This document shows positions 12,608-19,198 of a stretch of 19,198 nt of DNA, one piece after another (position 1 is the stretch's first letter; each line of letters begins with the position of its first letter). Both the position numbers and the translations under genes were made by a program. The notes beneath the pieces were generated by a model. The model saw only the letters and a list, made by a program, of their open reading frames with translations. It was not told the origin of the DNA and did no database searches. Source of the stretch: Holosporaceae bacterium (GTDB taxonomy: Bacteria; Pseudomonadota; Alphaproteobacteria; UBA3830); NCBI GenBank assembly GCA_031265715.1, contig JAISCG010000134.1:1-19198 (forward strand), written 5' to 3'.

Positions 12608-14272
12608 TTACGGGCGAGGAGGAGTACGTGGTTTGACTGTTTTTTGCAGCAACGCGGCAGGAGAATTTCTAACAGATTCTATATCGGGAGATAAAAACCC
12701 GGTTGCTTCCAGAGATATCTGCAGAGCTTCTGTTTTCAGTTCACTTTCTCCAGGGATCGATTTTTTACCTGTTGAAGCATGACTATCCTTCAAAAAATTT
12801 ACTAATTCCGTGGTTGGTTCGGGCAAATTTACACCATGGTAACTAAGTGTAAATCCTGCAGCAGAAAACGGATTACTTCCGCCCGGAAATGCAGCTAAAA
12901 ACTTCGCTGAAGGAATCACCGGTATTCTTCTTTCCTGAACATCATCCAAACCAGGTAGTCCCGCTTTATCGTACGCTTCCACGTAGCGAACAGAAAGTGC
13001 TCCGCTTATTCCGCCATCGCACTTCGAATGAACGATGAAATCGCCGGTGCAAGGTATAAAATCGCTTTTAACAAACTTTTTCCCATTTTCAGGTACCGGA
13101 ATTACAAAGTCCCCGTCCCTATATTCTTTGTTATTTAATATCTGATCCAAATCTTCAACGGTTTTTATTGAACTTCCGATATTTTCAGGATAAATAGTGA
13201 TAAATTTTCCGATTTGAGAAACTGCATCTTTTTCTCTGTACCTTGCTCTGGCATAAAACCTTCTCATTGCCGGCGCAGTTGTCACAACTTTGAACGGAAT
13301 GTTGAGGTGATTCAAATAGGTGATGACAGCATTAACAACTTTTTCGGCAGATGCAATCGTTGCCGACACGTGCACTTTCCAACCTCCTTCTGATTGCAAG
13401 GTCCCACCGTAGAAAGTTTCTTCTGTATCAAATCTACCAAGCAAATACTGCGATACCGGAAAAGGATAGGTTACAACACTCTCTCCCTCACCTAAACCTG
13501 AAACCAACCGACCATTCTCAACAGAAGCCTCCTTCTGTTTTTCATAATCAATTAACACGGATATTCCCGGTATTTTTGTACCTCCAAGCTTAAACGGAGA
13601 AAAACGGGATCTGTAATCCACATATTCTTCTCCAAAATGGCGATTTAATGCGCTATTGTACCGATAGTCTATTATGAAATTTTTCTTATTTATCTGTTCT
13701 CGCTTAGCCTCAAAATCAGCAACACTCCATAGAACCCCAGGAGCAGCGGCTTTTTTAAAATCTCTTCCGTTCCCGGCCGTTTCCAAAAATTTTTCTTCAG
13801 ATATCCCCAAATCGCCAGCTATAAGACTAATCATCTTAGCGGTATCGTAGTATAACGCAAGACATTCGTTTAATTTTTTTTGCGCCTCCAGTATTCCTCC
13901 GATTCCCGACCGTACTTTTATAAAAGCTCCTATGTGCTCGGACGCCGATATAAGACCTGAAAGCTGAGGTTTCAATTCATCGGAAAATATTTTGGCCAAC
14001 GAACAATAATTTTCTACCAATTCATCGTAATGGTTTCCGTCGGAATTAACATTTGTAATTTTTTGCCAAATATCGTTGATTCGATCTTTATGCTGCATTA
14101 TTTCATCAAAAAATCGTTGAGCAAGAGGTTTTATTGTTCCCGGCCCTTTTGCTGCATCGTCTCGCGCCGGATCGTATATAGGCGCTGCCGCATTAACCTC
14201 TGCTGCCGTAGAAGACATCTCAAATACCTGCACCAAACATAACATACTCAAACAAAGTAATATTTTTCTCAT
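12608..14272 (-). CDS. Exported protein with LanKC-N / OspF-SpvC-like phospho-Ser/Thr lyase domain
   Basis: 554 aa; ATG at 14272 preceded by AGGAG (14279-14283) at 6 bases. Residues 1-24 form a Sec signal peptide ending near STAA-E. Residues 45-175 are helical and match nothing I know. Residues about 215-435 follow the N-terminal lyase domain of class III/IV lanthipeptide synthetases. GGWKVHVSAT (297-304) gives the K299-x-H301 pair; NIPFKVV gives K328; a RARY stretch and GKFITIYPEN give K356; SVRY gives R429. In the related effectors SpvC and OspF a His and a Lys catalyse beta-elimination of phosphate from phosphothreonine in MAP kinases. No kinase or LanC cyclase domain follows, and no lanthipeptide precursor is nearby. 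I infer a stand-alone exported lyase or a descendant of one; the match is from memory of motifs. The C-terminal 120 residues are Pro/Ser-rich and unrecognised. It is flanked by IS debris, suggesting acquisition. Confidence 0.65.
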   Translation of the reverse strand: MRKILLCLSMLCLVQVFEMSSTAAEVNAAAPIYDPARDDAAKGPGTIKPLAQRFFDEIMQHKDRINDIWQKITNVNSDGNHYDELVENYCSLAKIFSDELKPQLSGLISASEHIGAFIKVRSGIGGILEAQKKLNECLALYYDTAKMISLIAGDLGISEEKFLETAGNGRDFKKAAAPGVLWSVADFEAKREQINKKNFIIDYRYNSALNRHFGEEYVDYRSRFSPFKLGGTKIPGISVLIDYEKQKEASVENGRLVSGLGEGESVVTYPFPVSQYLLGRFDTEETFYGGTLQSEGGWKVHVSATIASAEKVVNAVITYLNHLNIPFKVVTTAPAMRRFYARARYREKDAVSQIGKFITIYPENIGSSIKTVEDLDQILNNKEYRDGDFVIPVPENGKKFVKSDFIPCTGDFIVHSKCDGGISGALSVRYVEAYDKAGLPGLDDVQERRIPVIPSAKFLAAFPGGSNPFSAAGFTLSYHGVNLPEPTTELVNFLKDSHASTGKKSIPGESELKTEALQISLEATGFLSPDIESVRNSPAALLQKTVKPRTPPRP

Positions 14273-14391
14273 TATTTTCTCCTAAAATTACTATAAATAT
14301 AATAGTATCACGCAAATATTACTATTTCGTTAATAAAACAAAAAATAATGCAATTATTTTTATATTTATGAAAAATAAATTTCTTTTCAAA

Positions 14392-15162
14392 TCAAAGCAT
14401 GAGTCTTTGATAGATATGTCCGCGCCCTATTTCGACGCCGAATTTTTGAATCAGCTCGGAGTTCAAAAGATGACTGATCGCATCCCGACTTTGTATATTT
14501 ATTTTGGAAAAATTCGGAGATTTTACGATGCGCTCTCTCATCACGGTTTGAAGCAAAAATCTGATCAACGGAATCAAATCGAGCCCGCTGAGAAAAGATT
14601 GTTTGTGGGTGAAGTAGTCCTTCAGGAGGTTGCTGTTGTCCGACAAAAAAGATATTTTTTTAAAAACCGAATAAAGCTCCTCGTCGGTATTATTTATAAT
14701 CCTCACGATTTCGTCGAGAACACTTCGGGAAACGTTCGGAAAAAACATTTTTGTTACGGAATATCTCGTCATCTCATTGTCGAATGAAGGAATAACAAAA
14801 GCTTCACTCTTCGAAAAATAATCCGTAATTTTTTTCGATTTCATATAATTGCCGCTTTCCAAAATAAAAACGCAATTTTTTTCCTCGAAAAATTTCGAAA
14901 CTTTTTCCAGGTGATTGTCTTCCACATTTTTAATGCAAAAGCAGTCAATGCTTTTTTTGAACAAATCGCACTGTCCGTTGATCATTTTCACGCACTCCGG
15001 AACAGTGCAAAAATGAATGCTCACGTCCGTCGATTTTTTCTGAAATTCCTCCCGAATAAATTCGCAGAATATTTCGAAAGTTTTTTTGTAATTTCCGTAC
15101 AGAAAAAAAACGCTTCCGGTCTTCACAAAATTCGCATTTATTTTTTGAAAATCAATTTTCAC
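14392..15162 (-). CDS. holA: DNA polymerase III delta subunit (HolA-like)
   Basis: 256 aa, GTG start at 15162, overlapping the lptE end by 11 bases. Delta opens the beta sliding clamp within the clamp-loader complex. The protein is shorter than E. coli HolA (343 aa) and diverged, but it keeps the plan. The N-terminal GSVFFLYGNYKKTFEIFCEFI corresponds to the YLLxGxxxxL start of the Rossmann-like domain; a central VFILESGNYMKSKKITDYFSKSEAF strand-helix follows; the C-terminal helical collar has the TDEELYSVFKKISFL and LSGLDLIPLIRFLL stretches. The position is also strong evidence: leuS-lptE-holA is a conserved proteobacterial order. No Shine-Dalgarno is visible, consistent with translational coupling. 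Assignment rests on synteny plus pattern. Confidence 0.8.
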   Translation of the reverse strand: MKIDFQKINANFVKTGSVFFLYGNYKKTFEIFCEFIREEFQKKSTDVSIHFCTVPECVKMINGQCDLFKKSIDCFCIKNVEDNHLEKVSKFFEEKNCVFILESGNYMKSKKITDYFSKSEAFVIPSFDNEMTRYSVTKMFFPNVSRSVLDEIVRIINNTDEELYSVFKKISFLSDNSNLLKDYFTHKQSFLSGLDLIPLIRFLLQTVMRERIVKSPNFSKINIQSRDAISHLLNSELIQKFGVEIGRGHIYQRLML

Positions 15163-15631
15163 TTATTAAAAACACCCTTATATTTTCCACGATCCTGCTG
15201 CTCAACTCTCTGAGCAACGCGTTGTTGTTGCGCCCGTAGAGAGCGAGAATCACCTCCCGATGAGCGCCGGCAATGTTAACACCGGTGTGTACGGAAATCG
15301 GTTGCGAAAAAATTTCTTTCCCTTTTTCGTCTTTTAAAATCACGTCCGCCCGGTAGGACAGGCGAAGTCTCTTTGCGTTTCCGTCAGAGGAATGAGCGAA
15401 CGGTTTTTCGCTGAAATCCAGAGTAATCGTCAGGCGATATCCTTTTTTTGCAAGCCGCAAATTCCTCAGCGCATCCAAAATAAATCTGCGCAATTTTTGC
15501 CCGTCTCGCTCCGCAATTACGTCAACGTCGATATGAGCATCCGAAACGTCGCACAACCCCTTGGAACAGTCGCACAGAGGAGTGAAAGAACACCCGGAAC
15601 ACAATAATAAAGCCAGAATTTTATACAACAA
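15152..15631 (-). CDS. lptE: LPS-assembly lipoprotein LptE
   Basis: 159 aa. LptE plugs the LptD barrel and helps insert lipopolysaccharide into the outer leaflet. The N-terminus is a lipoprotein signal with lipobox L-C-S-G-C (lipidated Cys14), followed by FTPLC, where LptE proteins usually have a GFxPLY motif. The body has the strand-helix pattern of LptE: VIAERDGQKLRRFILDALRN, YRLTITLDF, RLRLSYRADVILKD and a late LLRELSSRIVENIRVFL helix. The start is TTG at 15631, inside the last leuS codons (11-base overlap). Four more Cys in the first 20 mature residues (CDCSKGLC) are unusual for the family. Its presence implies that the organism makes LPS or LOS. Confidence 0.88.
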   Translation of the reverse strand: MLYKILALLLCSGCSFTPLCDCSKGLCDVSDAHIDVDVIAERDGQKLRRFILDALRNLRLAKKGYRLTITLDFSEKPFAHSSDGNAKRLRLSYRADVILKDEKGKEIFSQPISVHTGVNIAGAHREVILALYGRNNNALLRELSSRIVENIRVFLISEN

Positions 15632-18200
15632 GGTTCAGTATCTTTCCCTTAACAAAAATCTTCCTTTTCAGAGGCTTGCCTGCGATGGCGCTCTGCACCG
15701 ACGGCAGCTGCATAGCCATTTCAAAAACGACGTCCTCACCGGCGTCTTTGTCCACGGTGACGGTTCCGCGCAATTTCCCGTTAACCTGGATCGGCAGATC
15801 AACCGTGAAATCCTCAAGATACGCTTCATTGTAACTCGGCCACGGATTGGCGCAAACCAATTTTTCAAAACCGAACATGCTCCAGGCCTCTTCGCAGATA
15901 TGCGGAGTGATCGGCGCCAGCATTTTTATAATGTCGCGAATAATCACGGAAAAAACTTCCGCGTTCGTTTCCATTTTTTCCAAAAGCAGATAAACGGAAT
16001 TCACTCCGTCTCTTATGTAGGCAACGACCTTGTTCAGAGATCTTTCTTCGAGAGAATCCGTGACATTTTTTACGGTTCTGTGGAAATTCTTATACAATTT
16101 TTGTATGTCCGGATCCGCTCCGTCGACACCCGAAAATGTCCCGCATTTTTCGGCGCAAATTCCGCAGGATTTCGCATATATAAACAGACGCCACATGCGA
16201 TTTATGAATCGCCAACATCCCTCAAGCCCTTCATCCGACCACGGAAAATCTTTGTCCGGAGGAGTATCCGAAACAACGAACAATCGAAGCGCGTCCGCTC
16301 CGTAGTTTTTTATGATAACATCCGGATCGACGACATTTTTCTTCGATTTACTCATTTTTTCCAAATGCCCGACGATTACTTTTTCCCCGGTTTTGATGAC
16401 CTCGTACTCTCCGGACGAATTTTTGCGAACTTCCTCCGGGAAAAGCCAATCCCCGTTTTCTCTGCGATAGGTTGCGTTGCACACCATTCCCTGGGTAAAC
16501 AAATTTTCGAACGGTTCCCGAACGTCAACAAAACCGCATTCGCTGAGAGCCTTGGAAAAAAATCTCGAATACAAAAGATGCAAAACGGCATGCTCCACTC
16601 CGCCGATGTATTGATCGACGCGCATCCAATATTTAATGTCGTCTTTTTCCAAAAGATTGTCGCTATTCGGATCATTCACACAAAATCTCAAAAAATACCA
16701 GGACGAATCGAAGAATGTATCGAGAGTGTCTGTTTCGCGCCTCGCATCGCCTCCGCAGCACGGACATTTCACATGTTTCCACGTCGCGTGCCTGTCCAAA
16801 GGATTCCCGGCTTCGGAAAAACTCACGTCATAGGGAAGCGAAACGGGAAGATCTTTCTCTTCAACCGGAACAATTCCGCATTTTTCACAGTGAATCATCG
16901 GAATCGGACATCCCCAGTAGCGCTGCCGAGAAACTCCCCAATCCAAAAGTTTGAAGAATACCTCGCGTTTTCCGACGCCGATATCGCACAATTTTTGAAT
17001 TGCGGCCTCTTTGGCCTCGGCAACATTTAATCCGTTTAAAAATTCGGAATTAATCAGGACGCCGTCGCCGACATAGGGCAATTCGTCGTTTTCGTCCGAG
17101 GAAGCCACCACTTTTTTGATCGGCAGATTGTATTTCAGAGCAAATTCATGATCTCGTTCGTCGTGGGCGGGCGTGGCGAAAATCGCCCCGGTTCCGTAGT
17201 TCATCAAAACGAAATTTGCGACGTAAACCGGCAGTTTTTCACCGGAAAACGGATGCTCGACGACCACGCCGGTGTCTGCTCCGAGTTTTTCTTGTTTATC
17301 GAAAATTTCCTGCGCCACGGATCCTTTTTTAAAATCGTCGATGAACGTCCTTATTTTTTCGTTTGTCTGCGCCAATTTGATCGCAAGAGGATGTCCCGGG
17401 GAAATCGCCAAAAACGTCGCGCCGAAAATGGTATCCGGTCGCGTCGAAAACACGACAATTTCGTCCCCGATGTTTGTTTTGAAACGAATGGAGCAGCCGC
17501 AGGATTTTCCTATCCAATTTCGCTGCATCGTCCTCACTTTTTCCGGCCATCCGGTCAGATTATCGATTTCGGCAAGCAACTCGTCGACAAACGACGTGAT
17601 TTTCAAAAACCACTGGGACAACACCCGCTTCTCCACCAGAGCGCCGGAACGCCAGCCGCATCCCCCGATGACCTGCTCGTTCGCCAAAACGCAATTGTCG
17701 ACGGGATCCCAGTTAACCTCCGATTCCTTCCGAACAACAAATCCCTTTTTATAAAACGCCAGGAAAATCTTTTGTTGAAAACCGTAGTATTTTTCGTCGC
17801 AGGTCGCAAATTCTCGCTTCCAATCGTAGGAAAAACCGAGAGACAGCAACTGGTTTTTCATGATTTCTATGTTTTTGTAGGTCCAATCCCTCGGATGACC
17901 TCCGCTTTTAAGGGCGGCATTTTCAGCCGGCAATCCGAACGCGTCCCAGCCGACCGGATGCAGCACCGAAAATCCGCACGATCTTTTAAACCGGGCGATT
18001 ATGTCTCCGATGGTGTAGTTTCGGACATGCCCGATGTGCACCTTCCCGGACGGATACATGAACATTTCCAGAACATAGTATTTTTTCCCGGATGAATTGA
18101 AATCCGCATGGAACGAGTCATTTTTTAGCCAAAAATCCCGCCACTTCGATTCAATTTCAACAAAATTATAGGGAGCCGTCTCCGATAAATCTGCAACCAT
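15621..18200 (-). CDS. leuS: Leucyl-tRNA synthetase
   Basis: 859 aa from the ATG at 18200; the frame is open to an ATG at 18236, but that lies beside the promoter -10, while AGAGGA at 18206-18211 serves the one at 18200. The enzyme charges tRNA-Leu with leucine. It shows the class I motifs HIGH at 55-58 (KVHIGHVRNYTIGD) and KMSKS at 615-619. The editing domain CP1 lies between them, with STRPDTIFGATFLAISPGHP and GTGAIFATPAHDERDHEFA, including the Asp of the editing site. A zinc-ribbon-like part (CEKCG near 435 and CPCCGG near 480) and the C-terminal anticodon-binding and QVNGKLRG segment are complete. Length equals that of E. coli LeuRS (860). It heads the leuS-lptE-holA operon. Confidence 0.98.
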   Translation of the reverse strand: MVADLSETAPYNFVEIESKWRDFWLKNDSFHADFNSSGKKYYVLEMFMYPSGKVHIGHVRNYTIGDIIARFKRSCGFSVLHPVGWDAFGLPAENAALKSGGHPRDWTYKNIEIMKNQLLSLGFSYDWKREFATCDEKYYGFQQKIFLAFYKKGFVVRKESEVNWDPVDNCVLANEQVIGGCGWRSGALVEKRVLSQWFLKITSFVDELLAEIDNLTGWPEKVRTMQRNWIGKSCGCSIRFKTNIGDEIVVFSTRPDTIFGATFLAISPGHPLAIKLAQTNEKIRTFIDDFKKGSVAQEIFDKQEKLGADTGVVVEHPFSGEKLPVYVANFVLMNYGTGAIFATPAHDERDHEFALKYNLPIKKVVASSDENDELPYVGDGVLINSEFLNGLNVAEAKEAAIQKLCDIGVGKREVFFKLLDWGVSRQRYWGCPIPMIHCEKCGIVPVEEKDLPVSLPYDVSFSEAGNPLDRHATWKHVKCPCCGGDARRETDTLDTFFDSSWYFLRFCVNDPNSDNLLEKDDIKYWMRVDQYIGGVEHAVLHLLYSRFFSKALSECGFVDVREPFENLFTQGMVCNATYRRENGDWLFPEEVRKNSSGEYEVIKTGEKVIVGHLEKMSKSKKNVVDPDVIIKNYGADALRLFVVSDTPPDKDFPWSDEGLEGCWRFINRMWRLFIYAKSCGICAEKCGTFSGVDGADPDIQKLYKNFHRTVKNVTDSLEERSLNKVVAYIRDGVNSVYLLLEKMETNAEVFSVIIRDIIKMLAPITPHICEEAWSMFGFEKLVCANPWPSYNEAYLEDFTVDLPIQVNGKLRGTVTVDKDAGEDVVFEMAMQLPSVQSAIAGKPLKRKIFVKGKILNLVV

Positions 18201-18205
18201 CTTTT

Positions 18206-18211
18206 TCCTCT
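18206..18211 (-). promoter_or_regulatory. Shine-Dalgarno deciding the leuS start
   Basis: Minus-strand AGAGGA lies 5 bases before the ATG at 18200 and selects it over the upstream ATG at 18236. Confidence 0.6.
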
Positions 18212-18227
18212 GGTAATAACTCTCGGT

Positions 18228-18256
18228 ATTGTACACAAAACAGGCATTGTTAACAA
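18228..18256 (-). promoter_or_regulatory. Sigma70 promoter of the leuS-lptE-holA operon
   Basis: On the minus strand TTGTTA (18256-18251) and TACAAT (18233-18228) are separated by 17 bases; both are close to consensus. Transcription would start near 18221, about 20 bases before the ATG. Confidence 0.7.
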
Positions 18257-18257
18257 T
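18246..18257. promoter_or_regulatory. Palindrome overlapping the leuS -35 box
   Basis: ATTGTTAACAAT is a perfect 12-base palindrome that covers the -35 box. A second GTTAAC (in TCGTTAACAG) lies at 18291-18296, about four helical turns upstream. This could be an operator for a dimeric regulator. Confidence 0.3.
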
Positions 18258-18327
18258 CCGCGCTTTTTCGGTATTTTTGTCATCGCGTTCGTTAACAGTG
18301 CCTACAACACCGATGGAATCAACTAAA

Positions 18328-18342
18328 TTCGAAATTTTCGAA
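18328..18342. repeat. Small inverted repeat between leuS and the ankyrin gene
   Basis: TTCGAAA-T-TTTCGAA is perfectly symmetric. The single-base centre makes a stable hairpin unlikely, so a protein-binding site or chance is more probable. It lies 26 bases past the ankyrin stop. Confidence 0.25.
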
Positions 18343-18367
18343 CTTTAAAATGGGCGTCGAAACACCG

Positions 18368-18832
18368 TCAAGCCAGAAAATCGGCGTCATCATCGATAAG
18401 ATCGGCGGGATTCCCCTCAGGCGGCGCAAACACCACCGGTGGAGGCAGTTCTCCATCTTCGTACACATTAACGAATACGTGGGAACCTAAATGATAAAAA
18501 TCCCTGCCCTGAAGTATCAAAAAATTGATCAAATCCTCTCTTTCCAACCGAGCAATCTCCTGTGGCCAAGTTTTCTTCTGAAAACAGCATGCCTCAATAA
18601 TATCCTTAGTACTTGCATAAAATGTTGTGAAATACCTGATCGCCTCCATACTTCTTGACAAAACAGCGTAACTCAATGGAGTGAGATTGTTCTGATCTCG
18701 TGCACCAATATCAAAACCGTACGTCTCTACAAGAGTTTTGAGTAAAATTTCATTTCTCGACCAAGCAGCATCATGCAGCAAAGTACATTTAGAGGGCTTT
18801 CTAATTACTTTAAAGTCTGCTCCGTGTCTCAA
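18368..18832 (-). pseudogene. Ankyrin-repeat protein, C-terminal piece after a frameshift
   Basis: 154 codons from a TTG at 18832 with no Shine-Dalgarno, so it is not likely to start here on its own. It opens in the middle of an ankyrin repeat (RHGADFKVI), followed by a canonical repeat, TLLHDAAWSRNEILLKTLVETYGFD, and another, NLTPLSYAVLSRSMEAIRYF. The last 90 residues are not ankyrin-like: a helical CCFQKKTWPQEIARLEREDLI part and a Pro/acidic tail (ELPPPVVFAPPEGNPADLIDDDADFLA). Moving back one base near 18831 joins it to the upstream piece exactly within the repeat. Ankyrin proteins bind other proteins and are common host-interaction factors in intracellular bacteria. Confidence 0.7.
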
Positions 18833-19193
18833 CCAGACATTCGATTATATCCGGTCTTCCCAACCGGGCAGCCGCCTGCAACGGGCTTGCACCAGTGATG
18901 TAAACCTCCGTTCTTCCCTCTAGGGTCCGGAGCGGCTCGTGCGGAGAAAGCTCATTATTACTTTTAATAATATCTGCAAATTTTTCGGAGCAACCTATCA
19001 GATGTTCGATAATATTCTTATTTCCTGACCAAATAGCATTGATTAATAGGCTGGACAAGTTGCAAACCCATTCAAAATGAACAAACATATCCGGACTCAT
19101 TAGGAATTGAATCTGATCAATATCTCCTGACCTGAAAGCACTCTCCAGTGCCCTCACAGCATTTGTTTTTGCCGGATCAAATGTCAAATGCAT
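18810..19193 (-). pseudogene. Ankyrin-repeat protein, N-terminal piece (may continue past window)
   Basis: 127 codons; ATG at 19193, five bases from the window edge, with GAGG only one base before it, so the true start may lie outside. No signal peptide is seen. It has ankyrin-like helices: AVRALESAFRSGDIDQIQFLM, LLINAIWSGNKNIIEHLIG and the canonical GASPLQAAARLGRPDIIECLV. After that the frame drifts into ETRSRL and stops at 18810-18812. A single surplus G near 18831 (GGTTGAGACA on the minus strand) explains this: without it the text reads IIECLVRHGADF, a textbook ankyrin junction. No slippery run is present, so this is a mutation or a sequencing error, not an obvious programmed shift. Confidence 0.7.
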
Positions 19194-19198
19194 ACCTC

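Noticed and set aside
12608..14272. Complete class III lanthipeptide biosynthetic cluster
   Set aside because: Only the lyase-like part is present; no kinase or LanC domain, precursor peptide or transporter is nearby.
15561..17030. Plus-strand 489-codon frame opposite leuS and lptE
   Set aside because: It is fully antisense to leuS with its HIGH and KMSKS motifs; the translation shows no domain.
18201..18236. Upstream ATG for leuS at 18236
   Set aside because: It lies just upstream of the promoter -10 and lacks a Shine-Dalgarno, while the ATG at 18200 has both a good site and the normal family length.

Overview
The window looks like part of a chromosome of an alphaproteobacterium, probably host-associated or intracellular (Holosporales/Rickettsiales-like). 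Three things point there: alphaproteobacterial-style housekeeping blocks (ftsK-lolA; leuS-lptE-holA; a cysteine-free L31), ankyrin-repeat and orphan secreted proteins, and a type VI secretion (T6SS) spike locus. No rRNA marker is present, so the lineage is inferred.

Layout. (1) 1-2944, plus strand: the 3' part of a VgrG spike gene, a MORN_2/YwqK-type repeat protein whose TTG start overlaps the vgrG end, and a DUF4280 PAAR-like protein with a very strong Shine-Dalgarno. Together they read as a T6SS spike/cargo cassette. (2) 3012-4747: two unrecognised genes with signal peptides; the second has a perfect consensus promoter (TTGACA-17-TATAAT). (3) 4748-5207: non-genic stretch with hairpins and what looks like the right end of an IS200/IS605-type element without its transposase. 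(4) 5208-11148, plus strand: envelope, division and ribosome genes in tight array: MJ0042 zinc-ribbon membrane protein, FtsK, LolA-like carrier, ribosomal protein L31, D,D-carboxypeptidase, M16 peptidase. (5) 11149-14391: accessory minus-strand region with a small possible ORF, a secreted Lys-rich coiled-coil protein, a truncated IS3/IS481-like transposase running into a palindromic repeat, and a 554-aa exported protein. That protein carries the signature of the phospho-Ser/Thr lyase domain of class III/IV lanthipeptide synthetases, related to the OspF/SpvC eliminylases. (6) 14392-18200, minus strand: leuS-lptE-holA operon with overlapping genes and a good promoter upstream of leuS. (7) 18368-19193, minus strand: an ankyrin-repeat gene split by an apparent single-base frameshift.

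The housekeeping blocks cover septum DNA translocation, lipoprotein and LPS transport, peptidoglycan trimming, leucyl-tRNA charging and the replisome clamp loader. The lower-GC genes between them (orphan exported proteins, ankyrin gene, IS remnants) form the accessory layer. The strongest candidate for something undescribed is the exported lyase-like protein at 12608-14272; the VgrG/MORN_2/DUF4280 cassette is second.
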